A stretch of DNA of 64,000 nucleotides, taken from assembly GCF_027943255.1 (NCBI RefSeq), contig NC_072896.1:66730501-66794500 (forward strand), given 5' to 3'. The stretch is from Anastrepha obliqua (taxonomy: Eukaryota > Arthropoda > Insecta > Diptera > Tephritidae). Under the pieces are notes generated by a model that worked only from the letters and a program-made list of their open reading frames with translations, searched no databases and was not told where the DNA came from. Made by a program: the position numbers and the translations under genes. Below are positions 34,418 to 46,240 of the stretch, one piece after another. The first letter of the stretch is position 1, and each line of letters starts with the position of its first letter.

Positions 34418-34682
34418 ACTTTCTTAGGTGTTTGATCAATTTCCCCTTCCTATTTGTGGTGTGCGTCGTGATATTGTTCCTCAATGGACAGACCTACAGT
34501 TTTAAGCCGACTCCGAATGGCAAATATTTTTATGAGGAGCTTTTTCATGGCAGAAATATTCTGAGTTTTATCATCGCCTGCCGAGGAGCGACCGCTATTA
34601 GAAAAACATTTTTCTTCATTTTGGTGTTTCACGGAGATTCCGAATGGTAATCACGTACCAAGCCATTTGTACAGTGGCTTAT
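34418..34682 (-). mobile_element. tRNA-derived SINE, copy 4
   Basis: Sense on the minus strand. The body blocks are all recognisable (GTGTTTGATCAATTTCC, TATTTGTGGTGTGCGTC, AAGCCGACTCCGAATGG, TTTTATGAGGAGCTTTTTC, GCGACCGCTATTAGAAAAA). In the head, GGAGATT joins CCGAATGGTAATCACG, deleting the B-box block seen in the 40.4- and 57.8-kb copies. GATT flanks the lost block in the 40.4-kb copy, which suggests a microhomology-mediated deletion. Confidence 0.88.
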
Positions 34683-34689
34683 ATACCCC

Positions 34690-36752
34690 GCTAAAAATCA
34701 AAGCGCCAATATTAGCATAAATCGAAATATTTTCGATATTTTTCCGATCAGCTCCAAATACTCGCAACCCTTCAGTAATTTTTTTTTTTCAGCTGCAATT
34801 TTTATAAATATTTGGGTAAATTACGCCTGGTATGTATGTCGTATCGACGACACACGACCTACACCACATCAAAAATTTCCTTATATATAATACTATTTTT
34901 TGGGCTCATTCTTCCATGACGTTCAGGTAGCTGTTTGTTCTTATCTTTTGACTGGTGTCATACGCCCTTCTTACACACTCAACAACATTCATAACATTTT
35001 CAAATATAAAACCTTCCTCTGATTCTGACACGAAATTGAACAATTCATCGTCATCTTCCTCAAGAATGTTTTCTATGGCAATGACAAGAATGGGCTAAAC
35101 GCATGATTCAATATAAAAGGTTACTGGGCAAACAACTTTCTCGTTCGCTCTTGGCAAATCAGCTATAGAGTTGGCAAGGAACTACGCTGCTAACTCAACA
35201 AATTTGAAGTAAAAGTGGAGGAAAAGTAAAAATTTGTAGAAAAAACATTTCGTGTTCAAAAAGGTGTGATTAATAGCAATAATTTGCTGAGGGGCTTCTA
35301 TTGGTATGCTCAGCACCAGTATTACGTAGAACACATCCTGACATGAGTGCGAGAGGTGGACAAATATAGGTTACAGAAGCACTTACTAAGTAAGGTTGCA
35401 GATTGTTTCCGTTTAAGTAAAAAAAATGTTGACCATTTTTACAAAAAGAGATTTAAATTTCTGCACTTTGTTAACCCTTCTTAAACGGCTACTACATATC
35501 ACCTAAGAAATATATTAAATATATGAAATATTTCTAATAATTTTGATTTGTTAACATATAAAAGATATAGAAGTTTGGCACAAATACACAAAGTTTCTTA
35601 GCTCTGGGGAAAAATGGCAAAAGTTGCAGCACCATGAAATACATCATGAGTGAAATTTCAGCCGCACATCGAATAAAGGTTAATAATTCATTTAACCTTT
35701 ACTTAGTGGCAACAGCCAGGCAATTACCCACAAAGTTTGGCAGTAAATGGCTTGGCCAGCAAAATCGAAAAACCAGAGGCCAGATATCAATGTACTTTAT
35801 GACATGACAGCATTTAGGGGACAAGAGTAAGAGCTAGGCAGAGATAGAAAGCAAGTATATATAAAGTATGGAGCGAAAGAGTGTGAGAGAGAGAGAGAGG
35901 GAGAGAGAGATGAGTGTCACAATGCACAAACTCAATTAAACTATTAAGGCCATAGTGACGGCGGTAATAGCGGAAAACCAGAACTACAACCACATCAATG
36001 ACAGCAACAATAACAACAACCACGCCGCCAATTCGCCTAAACGAATGCGTAGTTTAACAAACCCTTATGTGATCACATTTTTAATGAATTTAATTAACTG
36101 AAAGTTTTGGTCGTTTGCAGTTCATACTCGGATGTGGGCAAGCGCAAATAGCCACAAGCACACATGCAGAGGAACTTAGATGTGTGTGTGTGTGAAAAAT
36201 ATGTGTTTCAATGGGGATATAGAAAAGTGCTGCTGGTCGAAGGACAGCGGCTAGGAAATCTGTTCTGTTATTTTTGTCGAACTTATTCTGTCCAATTTAA
36301 TTTTCAGTAAATTGTTTTCCCTCTCCACAATGTGGCATATTTACAGGCGGCTTACGAGCAAAGCTATGCCAAGGCACACACAAGTTTTTCACCAACGAAT
36401 ATGCGTTTGATTACGCGTGCGTATGTGTGTGTTTTCGAACGCGATTCAATTGAAGTTGGCAAGTTTTGTTTGCAAATATGCACCACCTCTTATCGCCCTT
36501 CCACAATCATAAAGTTTGTTATACGTTTGAGTTTGTGAAACAAATAAAGTGTACACTTTGTTATGCACTGTTTGAAAATAGTTATAACTTTACGATCTGA
36601 TCGCCAAGTCTTGGCCAGTCAACAACTCTTGCACGTCCACGCTCTTTGCTACTTACACCCTGCGGTAGAAAATGGAGCAGTTTCGTGCAGGACTAGTATG
36701 GCACCTGTTCCAGCGCAAGCTAAGAAACAACTTTCTTAGCACAAATTTCTTG
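34690..36752. other. Intergenic, no recognisable gene
   Basis: AT-rich, with a (GA)n tract at about 35884-35910 and a (TG)n tract at about 36181-36194. Open frames in this part are repeat-driven or motif-free. Confidence 0.5.
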
Positions 36753-36754
36753 TA

Positions 36755-37709
36755 AAGAGTTTTTCAGTAAGAGCGCTTCAACTTTTTTTTTGAATAAAAC
36801 ACAAACGGTTTGACTTTTTTAACTAATTTTTTTTTATTATCGAGTTTGAACATATACATTTAAGTATGAAATTCGATTTCTTTTGCATGACCACCGCGTG
36901 CACGTTTAACGAAGTCCAATCGTTGAACCCAATTTTCGACCACTCTTTTGCATAAATCGGCCGAAATTCCAGCAATTTCGCGTTCAATATTGGCTCTGAG
37001 CTCACAAATCGTCGCCGGCTTGTTACTGTAGACCAATGACTTCACATAACCCCAAAGAAAATAGTCTAGAGGCGTCAAATCACACGAGCGCGGCGGCCAT
37101 TCGACCGGTCCATTTCTGGAAATAATGCGCTCATCGAACTTACTCTTCAACAAATCAATTGTAGCGTGTGCTGTGTGGCTTGTGGTCCCGTCCTGTTGAA
37201 ACCACATGTCGTCTAAGTCCATACCATTCAATTGCGTCTAAGTCCATCGTCTAAGTCCATATCAAAAATAATCGTTTATCATGTCGCGGTATCGATTTCC
37301 ATTCACAGTAACGTGGCGATCGTTCTCGTCAACGAAAAAATATGGGCCAATTACGCCGCCGGCATGTAAACCGCACCAAACAGTGATTTTTTCGGGATGC
37401 AACGGTGCCTCATGAATCACGTGTGGATTGTTTTCTGCCCAGCAATGCATATTTTGCTTGTTGACAAAGCCATTGAGCCAAAAGTGAGCTTCATCACTGA
37501 AGATGATTTTTCGACTTTAAACTTTCTTAACAGAACACGCATTTTTATAATAAAATTCAATGATTTGCAAGCGTTGCTCAAGTGTGTAGCGTTCCATGAT
37601 GAAATGTATACTAATGAAGTTTACAAATGACAAGCGAAAAATAAAAAATATTGCGTCGTTCGCCCTCCCTATTGGAAAAAAGTTGAAGCGCACCTATTGA
37701 AAAACGCTG
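36755..37709 (-). mobile_element. Internally deleted DD41D element with both terminal repeats
   Basis: Terminal inverted repeats: the left starts AAGAGTTTTTCAGTAAGAGC and the right in reverse starts CAGCGTTTTTCAATAGGTGC. Both continue GCTTCAACTTTTTT. TA flanks both sides (36753-36754 and 37710-37711). At 955 bp it is shorter than the 1318-bp DD41D element at 20 kb because most of the DNA-binding region is gone. Keeping both ends means it could have been moved by a transposase supplied in trans. Confidence 0.88.
36860..37597 (-). pseudogene. DD41D (rosa-type) transposase, internal deletion
   Basis: Starts MERYTLEQRLQIIEFYYKN (ATG at 37595-37597). After KKV and a stop it jumps directly to RKIIFSDEAHFWLNGFVNKQ, the first catalytic Asp block. 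Roughly 110-130 residues, mostly the two helix-turn-helix motifs, are missing. The rest follows: WCGLHAGGVIGPYFF, FQQDGTTSHTAHATIDLL (second Asp), WPPRSCDLTPLDYFLWG (third Asp, 41 residues after the second) and ARGGHAKEIEFHT before the stop. A short tandem duplication of GACTTAGACGATG interrupts the frame near 37215-37262. All three catalytic Asp are kept, but without the DNA-binding domain the product could not recognise its own ends. Confidence 0.9.
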
Positions 37710-37739
37710 TAATTAACTGTCCAAAATTTTAAAACGAGT

Positions 37740-39500
37740 TCAGATTGAGCTCCAAAGTTCAGAGTATGCTTTAAAGTCTGTGGAGGACGCCAATGCAATC
37801 ACAACAGACAGCCAGAAGATTCGCGACTCGACTCTCACTCCTGCTCTCAGAGAGTAATGCCCAGCAAACCAGCATTTCTCGTACCCTACGTACCGCCACC
37901 GAAGAAGAAATCGGATTCCGGCTAGTCCAAAAAAACAGTTGGTATGACGAGCCACGCTGCGATCGGGCGCAACGCGAGCCATGTGGGATCGCTACAGAGA
38001 GCTAAAAAAGGGAGATAGACATATTATCCGAAATAAGAAACGAGAGGCCGGAATACGTGAGTGTGAGGAGCTTGCGATGCTGGCCAATAAGAACAACACC
38101 CGAAAATTCTACTTGAAAGTTCGGCGGCTTACAGAAGGTTTTAAGATCGTAGCGTTTTCCTGTAAGAACAAAGGCGGCGATCTGGTGACTGACGTACAGA
38201 GCAATCTTAAATTATGGAGGGAACATTTCTCGAAACTTTTAAACAGTGAAATCTGCAAATGTCACAGAGAATGTGAAGATCCCGATACCCCAATCGATGA
38301 GGCCGGAATTGTCGTTCCGCTACTCGACGATGACGAGGCGGAAATAGCGATAATGTGGCTAAAAAACGATAAAAACCACGGGCGCCGACGGACTGCCGGC
38401 TGAAGTATTCAAACATGGCGGCGAAGAGCTGGTAAGGTGCATGCATCAGCTCCTATGCAAAATATGGTGGGATGAAAGCATGCCTGCCGATTGGAATTAA
38501 AATGTGCTCTGCCCAATCCGGTGATCCTACAATCTGTGGTAATTACCACGGGATTAGTCTTCTCAATATCACATATAAGATTCTAGCTAGCATATTGTGT
38601 GAAAGGCCGAAGCCCACCATTAACCATTGGACCTTATCAGTGTGGCTTTAGACCTGGAAAGTCTACCATCGACCAAATATTCACAATACGCCAAATCTTG
38701 GAAAACACCCATGAAAGGAGAATCGACACACACCATCTTTTCGTCGATTAGAAAACTGCATTCTACAGTACGGCTGTATACCGCGACGACTGAATCTGGT
38801 ATCCCCGCAAAACTAATACGGCTATGCAAGATGACGTTGCTCAATGCCAACAGCGCCGTCAGAATTGGGAAGGAATTCTCCGAGCCGTTTCATACCAAAC
38901 GAGGTTGCAGATAGAGTGGCTCGCAGTCGTGTGAGTTTAGCCTGATGCTAGAGAGGATCGTACCAGGGGCAGAATTTAATCGGTCAGGCACAATTTCTTA
39001 TAAGAGCGTACAATTGTTGGCGTATGGCGATGATATCGACATCATCGGCCTTAACAACCGCGCTGTTAATTCTGACTTCTCCAACTTGATAAAGAGGCAA
39101 AGCGATTGGGTCTGGTGGTGAACGAGGACAAAACGAAGTACCTCCTGTCTTCAAACAAACAGTAGGCGCACTCGCATATCGGCGCCCACGTCACTTTTGA
39201 CAGTTATAATTGCGAGGTTGTAAAGGACCTCATATATGTAGGAACCAGCATTAACACCGATAACAATGTCAGCCTAGAAATCCAACGTAGAATCTCTCTT
39301 ACCAACAAGTGCTACTTTAGACTACGTAGGCAATTGAGCAGTAAAGTCCTCGACGAACAAAACTGACACTCTACAAGACTCTCATTATACTCGTCCTAAC
39401 GCATGGCGCAGAAGCGTGAACGATGACGACATCCGATGAGGCGACGCTTGGAGTAATTGAGATAACGATTCTGCGCAAGATTTTTCGATTTTGCGTGGTC
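37740..39500 (+). pseudogene. RTE-clade LINE, reverse transcriptase region
   Basis: Begins with CAATCACAACAGACAGCCAG, homologous to the end of the 7-kb RTE fragment. The linker before the RT follows (37981-38250: WDRYRELKKGDR, NTRKFYLKVRRLTEGF, DLVTDVQSNLKLWREHFSKLLN). The RT core is frameshifted: LPAEVFKHGGEELV (about 38394-38435), ICGNYHGISLLNITYKILA (about 38530-38590) and an active-site box LLAYGDDIDIIG (39014-39049), YGDD where YADD is usual. ISLTNKCYFRLRRQLSSKV follows at about 39294-39350. At about 39490 the RTE sequence ends abruptly against an opposing Jockey fragment. RT would copy element RNA at the nicked target. Multiple stops make this a fossil. Confidence 0.88.
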
Positions 39501-39506
39501 TGCATT

Positions 39507-40340
39507 TTACACTGTGTTTGGCAGCTCAATGTTTTTATTATTCATGATATTTGTAAATATTGCTTTAAGGTGGGCAGCTAATGTTTCAGCCTTCTCTTTG
39601 CTTGTTCTTTTCCATGTGTTGGAATTTGTTTTTATTGGAGTATTGTGTATGGTTGTTTTAGTGAACTTTTTAGTTGCTTTCCATAGGGAATAGTTTGTAG
39701 CTGTAGTTGTTTCGAGGCTGCTAAGGTACATACTTCTTCAGTTGATTGTCATTATGTTCTTGGAGAATTGTTTTGAGTTCATTTGATGGTTTGTTTAGTT
39801 TAGTTTTATCGGCTGGGTGTTTGAAGCGTTGCCAGTCTTTTTGCGTGAGTTTGCGTTTTTCTGGAATTTGTCTAAAATAAAAGCAGAGATTTTCTTTGTT
39901 GTTAAAGTGTCTAATATTGGTGTTGATTATGTTACTGCTTTTATTATGTTATCGTTTAAGTATACGATCGCATAGTCCAATTCAGAGACACTCTAGTTTC
40001 CATGTTATATTTTATGATATCACGAAATAAATTCCAGTTCGTCTTATGGTTATATAGTGACGATTTTTCCAACAGGTCTATCCTGGAGCGATATTATTAT
40101 TGGGGAGTGGTTTTCATGAGTCAGGTTTTTCGTAATATAGAAGTCGATTAAGTCAGGAAATTTTTTAGTGTCAGTTGGTCAATACGTCGGTTCTCCTGTG
40201 CTTAATATCCTGTTGTTATTTGCCTGAATGGCCTCATATAGGTGTCTTCCTTTAGTGGTGGTTATCCTAGATCCCCATGTTACATGCTTAGCATTGTAGT
40301 CTCCCCCTGCTAGGTACCGGTTTCCAATTGATTGGGCTAT
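39507..40340 (-). pseudogene. Jockey-clade LINE, ORF2 endonuclease end and linker
   Basis: Minus strand, N- to C-terminal from right to left. The endonuclease block GNRYLAGGDYNAKHVTWGSR (catalytic GDYNAKH..WGSR, about 40265-40325) comes first, then TTTKGRHLYEAIQANNNRIL and STGEPTY, KFPDLIDFYITKNLTHENHS, and after several stops the linker TATNYSLWKATKKFTKTTI (about 39640-39715), WKRTSKEKAETLAAHLKAIF and a break before the RT. GGDYNAKH with WGSR is diagnostic of the Jockey clade (the group that includes TART). It points toward the RTE fragment on its left and a SINE on its right; either insertion could be the younger. Confidence 0.85.
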
Positions 40341-40357
40341 TCACACGTACACTTCTG

Positions 40358-40641
40358 TTAGGTGTTTGACCGAGCTCCTCCTCCTATTTGTGGTGTGCGT
40401 CTTGATGTTGTTCCACAAATGGAGGGACCTACAGTTTCAAGCCGGCTCCGAATGGCAAATATTTTTATGAGGAGCTTTTTCATGATAGAAATATACTCGC
40501 AGGTTTGCCATTGCCTGTCGAGGGGGACCGCTGTTAGAAAAAACCATTTCTTAATTTTGGTGTTTCAACGAGATTCGAACCTACGTTCTCTCTGATTTCC
40601 GAATGGTAGTTACGCACCAACCGATTCGGCTACGGCGGCGC
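40358..40641 (-). mobile_element. tRNA-derived SINE, copy 5
   Basis: Sense on the minus strand and nearly full length. The head at the right reads, in sense, GCCGCCGTAGCCGAATCGGT (A-box region), then GTAACTACCATTCGG and GTAGGTTCGAATCTCG (a clear B box). The body is complete to GTGTTTGACCGAGCTCCTCC and stops short of the terminal GTGTACGCGCC. It lies immediately beside the Jockey fragment. Confidence 0.95.
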
Positions 40642-40644
40642 AGC

Positions 40645-42755
40645 AGAAACTCTTGGGAGTCGTTTAATTCGCGCCGATAAAGCCCACTATTAGAAGCACT
40701 AATAAGGAAAGATAACCACTTCTGAGCTATTGCCAAACTAGTTTCATTTACTGCGGGGTTTGATCTCTGCGGTGTGTGTATGTGACTAAAGGGAAAAACT
40801 GGTAAGTATTTTAGTAAAAGTTCTAAATTACACTAAAGTACGCAAAAACTGTCGGCAACAAACACATGCCCATATTAACTCACACAAACACCTACACATG
40901 TCATGACGCAGATTTCGCAGCACATACAGTTCAGAAAAAGTACTGGGAAAGAAGTTCATCCACACACATTTCGCAAGTATTTTCAATTAAACGTAGAACA
41001 TGTTAGCAAATATCAGCAGCGACAACCCGCACCAGCACTATTGGCAACCTAAGGAAACAGGCAACAACAGCAATATAAACAAGCGCATTGCAGCACAAGT
41101 CGAAAAAACTCAATTAGACAAGTTTTGTGTAAATTTGCAATTAGTAGAGAATCAAAACGAAAACATTGCTATAGACAAATTAATTTAAAATAAACTTAAA
41201 GCATTTGCCAGTATTTTCTTTTTAATTATTTGTTGATTGAACAAAAATCATTTGCAACTGCAACAAATTACTGTTTGACAAATTACATTCGACAAATTAA
41301 TTATAAGTTTCTTTCACTTCGCGTGGAGGTGAAGGTCATCGCTGTGCTCCTGACCTAAACACATAAATTTAAAATGTTAAGGAAGAACTATTTGACGAGA
41401 AATATAACCAGGCGATAAAATACCACTTAAATCATCTCGAAAGTATGAATTTAGCTATTACGAAGATGTCATCATTCAGACGGGTTGGTTCGTGATTTTG
41501 AAATTTGTCAAGGCAACATAGCATCTAAAAGTACGCTCACAAATGTATTATTTATCAATAAATCCACAAAATTGCAGATTACCTGCAGATTTCAGATTAC
41601 CTGCACAATTGACAATCACCTGTCAATTCTGTTGGGAAGGGTTTTCCTTCATAGAAATTATTTTGGTGAAATATTACAATGTTTTTGGTTTGTTTAATTA
41701 TTATTAACGATAGCTAATTTAGAAAGAGAAGGAATAGCTAATTTAATTGCGCAATTGGCTGCTAATAATAAACAGTTGGAGGAAAACCGTAAACGACGTT
41801 TACTGAGGTTTCAAAAAATTATGGCAGCAATACGCATTCGAAATCCGATATTACATTTTATAATAAGTAATAACAGGAGCACGTTTATGGACACACGCCT
41901 TTTTTCTGTTATATGAATGCATAGTTAATAATACCTAAAAAATATTTTATTAAAATAATGTCTACGAAGCCGCTTTCTTTGCCGGCATCCATTTTATTTA
42001 GATTTTACTTTGACGGTTTTTCTTTACACACACAAAACACAGGTTGTATGTCAAAAAGTATGGTTATTATCTAGGATTATTTTATAATCTCAGATTTTGG
42101 GAGAGAAATTTTGTATGGGAAATCTCGCTTTTTAAGCACGAAAAAGTGGATCATCTACTTAAATGTGAACGAGTTATAAAAAGGGCATGATAACAACTAT
42201 AATAGAGGAAAGTATTGGACTTACTCCAAAATTTTTTTCTGCCCCTTAAACAATCATTAATGCAGTCATTCTCCAACGTTAAAACACATTATTGTTAGAG
42301 CCAAATTATGACGTAAATTCTATTTTAAAATTTTGCCAATCATAGAAATGTTAAAACTTGTTTCTATCTAAAATGAGAGAAAACAGTGCTTTCCACATGA
42401 AAAGGAAGAATTTACACTGCATATAAAAAAATATGATAAATATTAAATAAGAAATTTGTTCAACAACAATTTAAGCTGGCTCACACTCAGGCTCTTTACC
42501 CATTATGATGCCGCGTGGGGAACCAGTGTGTAGTTTTCAAAAATTTTAGAAGATCTCTAATTTCCACAGAACTATGGTCTTCCAATTTAATAAAGAATTG
42601 GCTATCTAGGATGGTAAGTCTACGTCTGGCTAGAGCAGACCGTGGCACAAAAAGTGCGGGATCGTCTCTTCCTCATCTACATAGACATATTCGGTTGAAG
42701 TTATGTGTTTGCGCTCATCCTCTCGACGCGCTTGCGGATTAGACAATTCAGCATG
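40645..42755. other. Intergenic, no recognisable gene
   Basis: AT-rich non-coding DNA. Short open frames (41000-41188, 41485-41697) have no recognised motif. Confidence 0.45.
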
Positions 42756-42759
42756 CTTA

Positions 42760-43797
42760 TCTCGCCTCAGCGTAGATTCTGTGCGTTTAGCATTAAGAAC
42801 CGGCCACAATTATCGGGCTATTCTCCATGTGGTTCCATTATGCCATCTTTCATTTGCTTCTCTTACATTTTCCTCAAAGATAAGCAGCTTACATATGTAT
42901 TTGCAAGGATTTGCCTATGTCATTGCCTATGTACTCATCGGTCAATTTAGTGCCGAGTTTTGTGTGTTAATCGGAGGCTCTGAAGCTACCCTCCAGAAAC
43001 CCATTGTGTTAGTATTTCAAGGGAATTTTCTTTGCAGAAATTCAATTATTGCATTCGCAGTTTGGCATGGCGCACCGTCTAGTTGAAACCAGTAATCGTC
43101 TAAACCTTTCTCACGTATTTGCGGGCAGACATAATGAGCCAATATCCATCGATATCGGTTTCCATTGACCGCTTCGTTTTCTCGGTAAAAATTTTACCCA
43201 ATGATGGTTTTGGCGGAAATGCCGGCCAAAACAGTTACTTTCCGGTCCTGCAATGGCGATTCTTGGATCTTGTGTGGATTCTCAGCTCCCCAAATGCGGC
43301 AATTTTGTTTATTCACACTGCCAGAGAGGCTAAAATGTGTCCCGTCAGTTATTAAAATTTGCTTCCAAAAATTGGGTTCAGTGTAAACCATTCGAGCGAC
43401 GGTTTAGCCGTATTCCAAGCGACGTGAATGGTCTGTCGACAATATTCTATATGTCAATATTCTTTGTGTCAATTGCACTTTATGCGGAAACAAATTGTGG
43501 TTTCACTGACGCCAAAAAGCTGAGCGCGATGACAATACAACACTGTTGACTCCTGGGGAACGCTCTCCCGCACTGGTTAAAGAAGTCCATTGGAACGTCT
43601 TGGTCGTTGATGAACGGCACGTTGACAATCTCCTGCTGTCCCGTGTTCAGAAAAATTCGACACTAAACGACGTCAGACGGGGCCTGTTTGCCGCGATACT
43701 TTTTGCGATATGAGCGTTGAGTTAGAACAATAGAACGACTATTTTCGATGTATAGCGTCACTATTTCAGCGCCTTGTTTCGGTGTAAAGCGATCCAT
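42760..43797 (-). pseudogene. DD41D-type transposase relic, heavily decayed
   Basis: N-terminus MDRFTPKQGAEIVTLYIENS and QRSYRKKYRGKQAPS (43650-43797), then broken helix-turn-helix sequence. TDGTHFSLSGSVNKQNCRIW follows at about 43295-43350 (first catalytic Asp; the usual SDEAHF is altered), then WFQLDGAPCQTANAIIEFL at about 43035-43090 (second Asp) and a degenerate C-terminal part with FEENVREA near 42860-42880. The third-Asp region is not readable. Many stops and frameshifts. The N-terminus and the NKQNCRIWG and FQ-DGA blocks place it with the other three DD41D elements in the window. No terminal repeats identified. Confidence 0.75.
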
Positions 43798-43799
43798 GG

Positions 43800-45030
43800 T
43801 TGAAATTGTACTGAATTAACGTATCGAAAACATGTATGCTGAAGACGATCGGTTGATAAATGGCAAAGTTATTCAGCGTTTACATACAACCTTTTACAAG
43901 CATTAAGTAAATAAGTGTTAACAAAAAATATGACATTTATTAAAACATTAAAGGTTAATACATACAGCCAAACCCCTGAAGTAACATTTAAAGCATACCT
44001 GAAAAGAAAAAGCAAAATATCAATGGTATCAATAATTTCAAAGGGAGTATTTCTTTAATTTTATTTCTTTTTCATTTTGAAGTTATGAAAACCACTTATC
44101 ATATAGCAGGACCAGTAAGCAATATCGTATAAGTTTAGGTAGGGTCAAAGCTTTTACCTTCATGGGATAAAGCGTTATGTGAAATCTTAAGATCCTTACA
44201 TTTGAGGTACTATAAGCCGAACCATTGCTTCCTCCCTACACCACAGGGCATATGGATATCAACTAATCTTACAATTTAAATCTGTTTCTAGCCAAGGCCT
44301 TTTTTCGACTTAAAAAGTTGTACCGCATCGGCACTCATTACTTGGAAATTATATTTGTTTTCATTTGAAAATGCCTATTTTTTATTCCTTAATAAATTTA
44401 GTATATTGTAATTTCTGCTCCTTGAAATCTTTCTATTATTCACTCTATGTCTTGCGCCATTTTTCTACTTAAGCCTTTACTGTTTATTAATCTATACATA
44501 TGTGTCATAATTTTTCTAAAGCTCATTTATTACACTTACTTTATCACTCTTCGCTGAGCTGTAAAAATTGTATACACGAAAATTTTAACGGCTGCTTTAA
44601 AAATTGGAAATATTGTCATTGCTATCTAGCCACCCACACATACATACAGAGAAAGTGGGAAACCGTAATAAGGATGGGCCATAAAAAGGCAGGACTTTGC
44701 TTTGAAACATCACTGTCATCCAAACACTATAACATGGCGCAGAAAAATGCTTGGAAAAGTATCAAGATTTAGAGAATCAGTTAACTACGATACGGAACAT
44801 TTAATTTTAAGTTTAATTTTAAGATTAAAACTCCATCACAAATAAGGTTGTTGTGACACTATAAAAGTATCGATACCAGTATCAAACTATCTATATATCA
44901 GAGAACGACTATCGATGCTGATATTTGTTCTGATGTTGAAGAAAACATATCGCTGTTTAATCTCTTTGGTAGGAAAATATAAGTGATGAAAGAAATTTAA
45001 TATTGACTAAGAAAGCACAGAAAACGCCAA
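43800..45030. other. Intergenic, no recognisable gene
   Basis: AT-rich. The part next to the DD41D relic may contain its decayed end. A 90-residue open frame at 44500-44772 has no recognised motif. Confidence 0.45.
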
Positions 45031-45039
45031 GAGAGATTT

Positions 45040-45245
45040 ATGTATAAATAAAATGTGGTCCTAAATATGAGTTGCTGCAACTGATTGTGCAAAGTAAAAT
45101 CGAAGACAAACGATGAATTGGAAGGAAGCAAATGTCTTGGCTAAATAACATAAGAGAGTGGACAGCATTAAGGACTATTGGGCAGTTGGTTGAAGCAGCC
45201 CGAAGCAGAGACGATTACCATAATATTATATCTACTATTTTATAG
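45040..45245 (+). pseudogene. LINE ORF2 C-terminal end
   Basis: Plus strand: YELLQLIVQSKIEDKR, a stop, then GRKQMSWLNNIREWTALRTI and GQLVEAARSRDDYHNIISTI before the stop. The pattern of a GRR(Q/K)-SWL-NIR-W segment followed by an L--AA--R--- helix is the C-terminal end of many insect LINE ORF2 proteins with an APE-type endonuclease. Only about 65 residues survive. The exact clade is uncertain. Confidence 0.6.
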
Positions 45246-45956
45246 GTTGGGTAAATGTAAAAAAAGAACAAAAAATTAATTATCACATTTGTACTGCATA
45301 TTAATGAACAATTTATCACTGCGATCGCTTATATAATATTTACCAGATTTAGCGAAGAAAATATTTGCATGTGGAAAGGATTTAATTTTGGTTGGATGGA
45401 GTAGTATGTAAATGCAGTATAAATGTAACAGACATATGCAGTATTAAGATGACTTCAGGTAATTAGAATTGCAAACCAAAACACGTCAACCGGTCCTAGG
45501 GCAAACAAGTCATGATGTATCTCAGAAGTCAAATGTGCCCAAGGGGTTAAACGCACTTTGGAAATCTGATAGAAATTCGAGGTGAGCTTTGAAATTTTCG
45601 ATCTGCCCAATATATAAAACTCAAAAATTATTTCTTATTTCAGAGTCAAAAATAACGCCCATAAGTTTTATTATCCATTAAAAAAATTAAAAAGTAACCA
45701 TTATTTTTTATCAAAAAAGGATAACTCACAAAATAGTCAATATATATGAGAGTGAAAAACTAATATTATAAGTTTTATTTTTCATAATTGTATTTTCTGA
45801 ACATCGGAATGTGAAATGTCGGAATGTGATGTGTCATGTCTGAAGAAGAAATTGAGCAAAAAAACATTCGTAGTTACTTACTGACCACAATTTCATCGAA
45901 CGTCATGCAGGAAGAGTAGAACAAAACCAATAGTGATTCTCTTAAAAAATAAAAAA
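45246..45956. other. Intergenic, no recognisable gene
   Basis: AT-rich, with no coding or element signal recognised. GGAATGTGAAATGTC near 45808 is followed by a similar GGAATGTGATGTGTC, a tiny tandem repeat. Confidence 0.4.
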
Positions 45957-46240
45957 ATTGGCGCGTACTGGCGCGGTAATTGGCCGACCTCGTTCTCCTT
46001 TTTGTGGCATGCGTATTGATGTTGTTCCACAAATAGAGGGACCAACAGTTTTAAGCCGACTCCGAACGGGAAAAGGTGTTTTATGGGGAGATTTTTTATG
46101 TCAAAAATACACTCGGAGGTTTGCCATTGCCTGCCGAGGGGCGACCACTATTAGGAAATAACTTTTCCTAATATTTTATTGCTTTATAATCAGAGATTCG
46201 AACCTATGCTCTCCCAAATGGCAGTCACGTAGCAACGCGA
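45957..46240 (-). mobile_element. tRNA-derived SINE, copy 6
   Basis: Sense on the minus strand. The 3' end is the GCGCCAA family terminus (plus-strand TTGGCGCGTACTGG). Body blocks: GATGTTGTTCCACAAATAG, TTTTAAGCCGACTCCGAAC, GGTTTGCCATTGCCTGCCG, GCGACCACTATTAGG. In sense the head contains the B box GGTTCGAATCTC and upstream ACGTGACTGCCATTTGGG. Confidence 0.92.
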
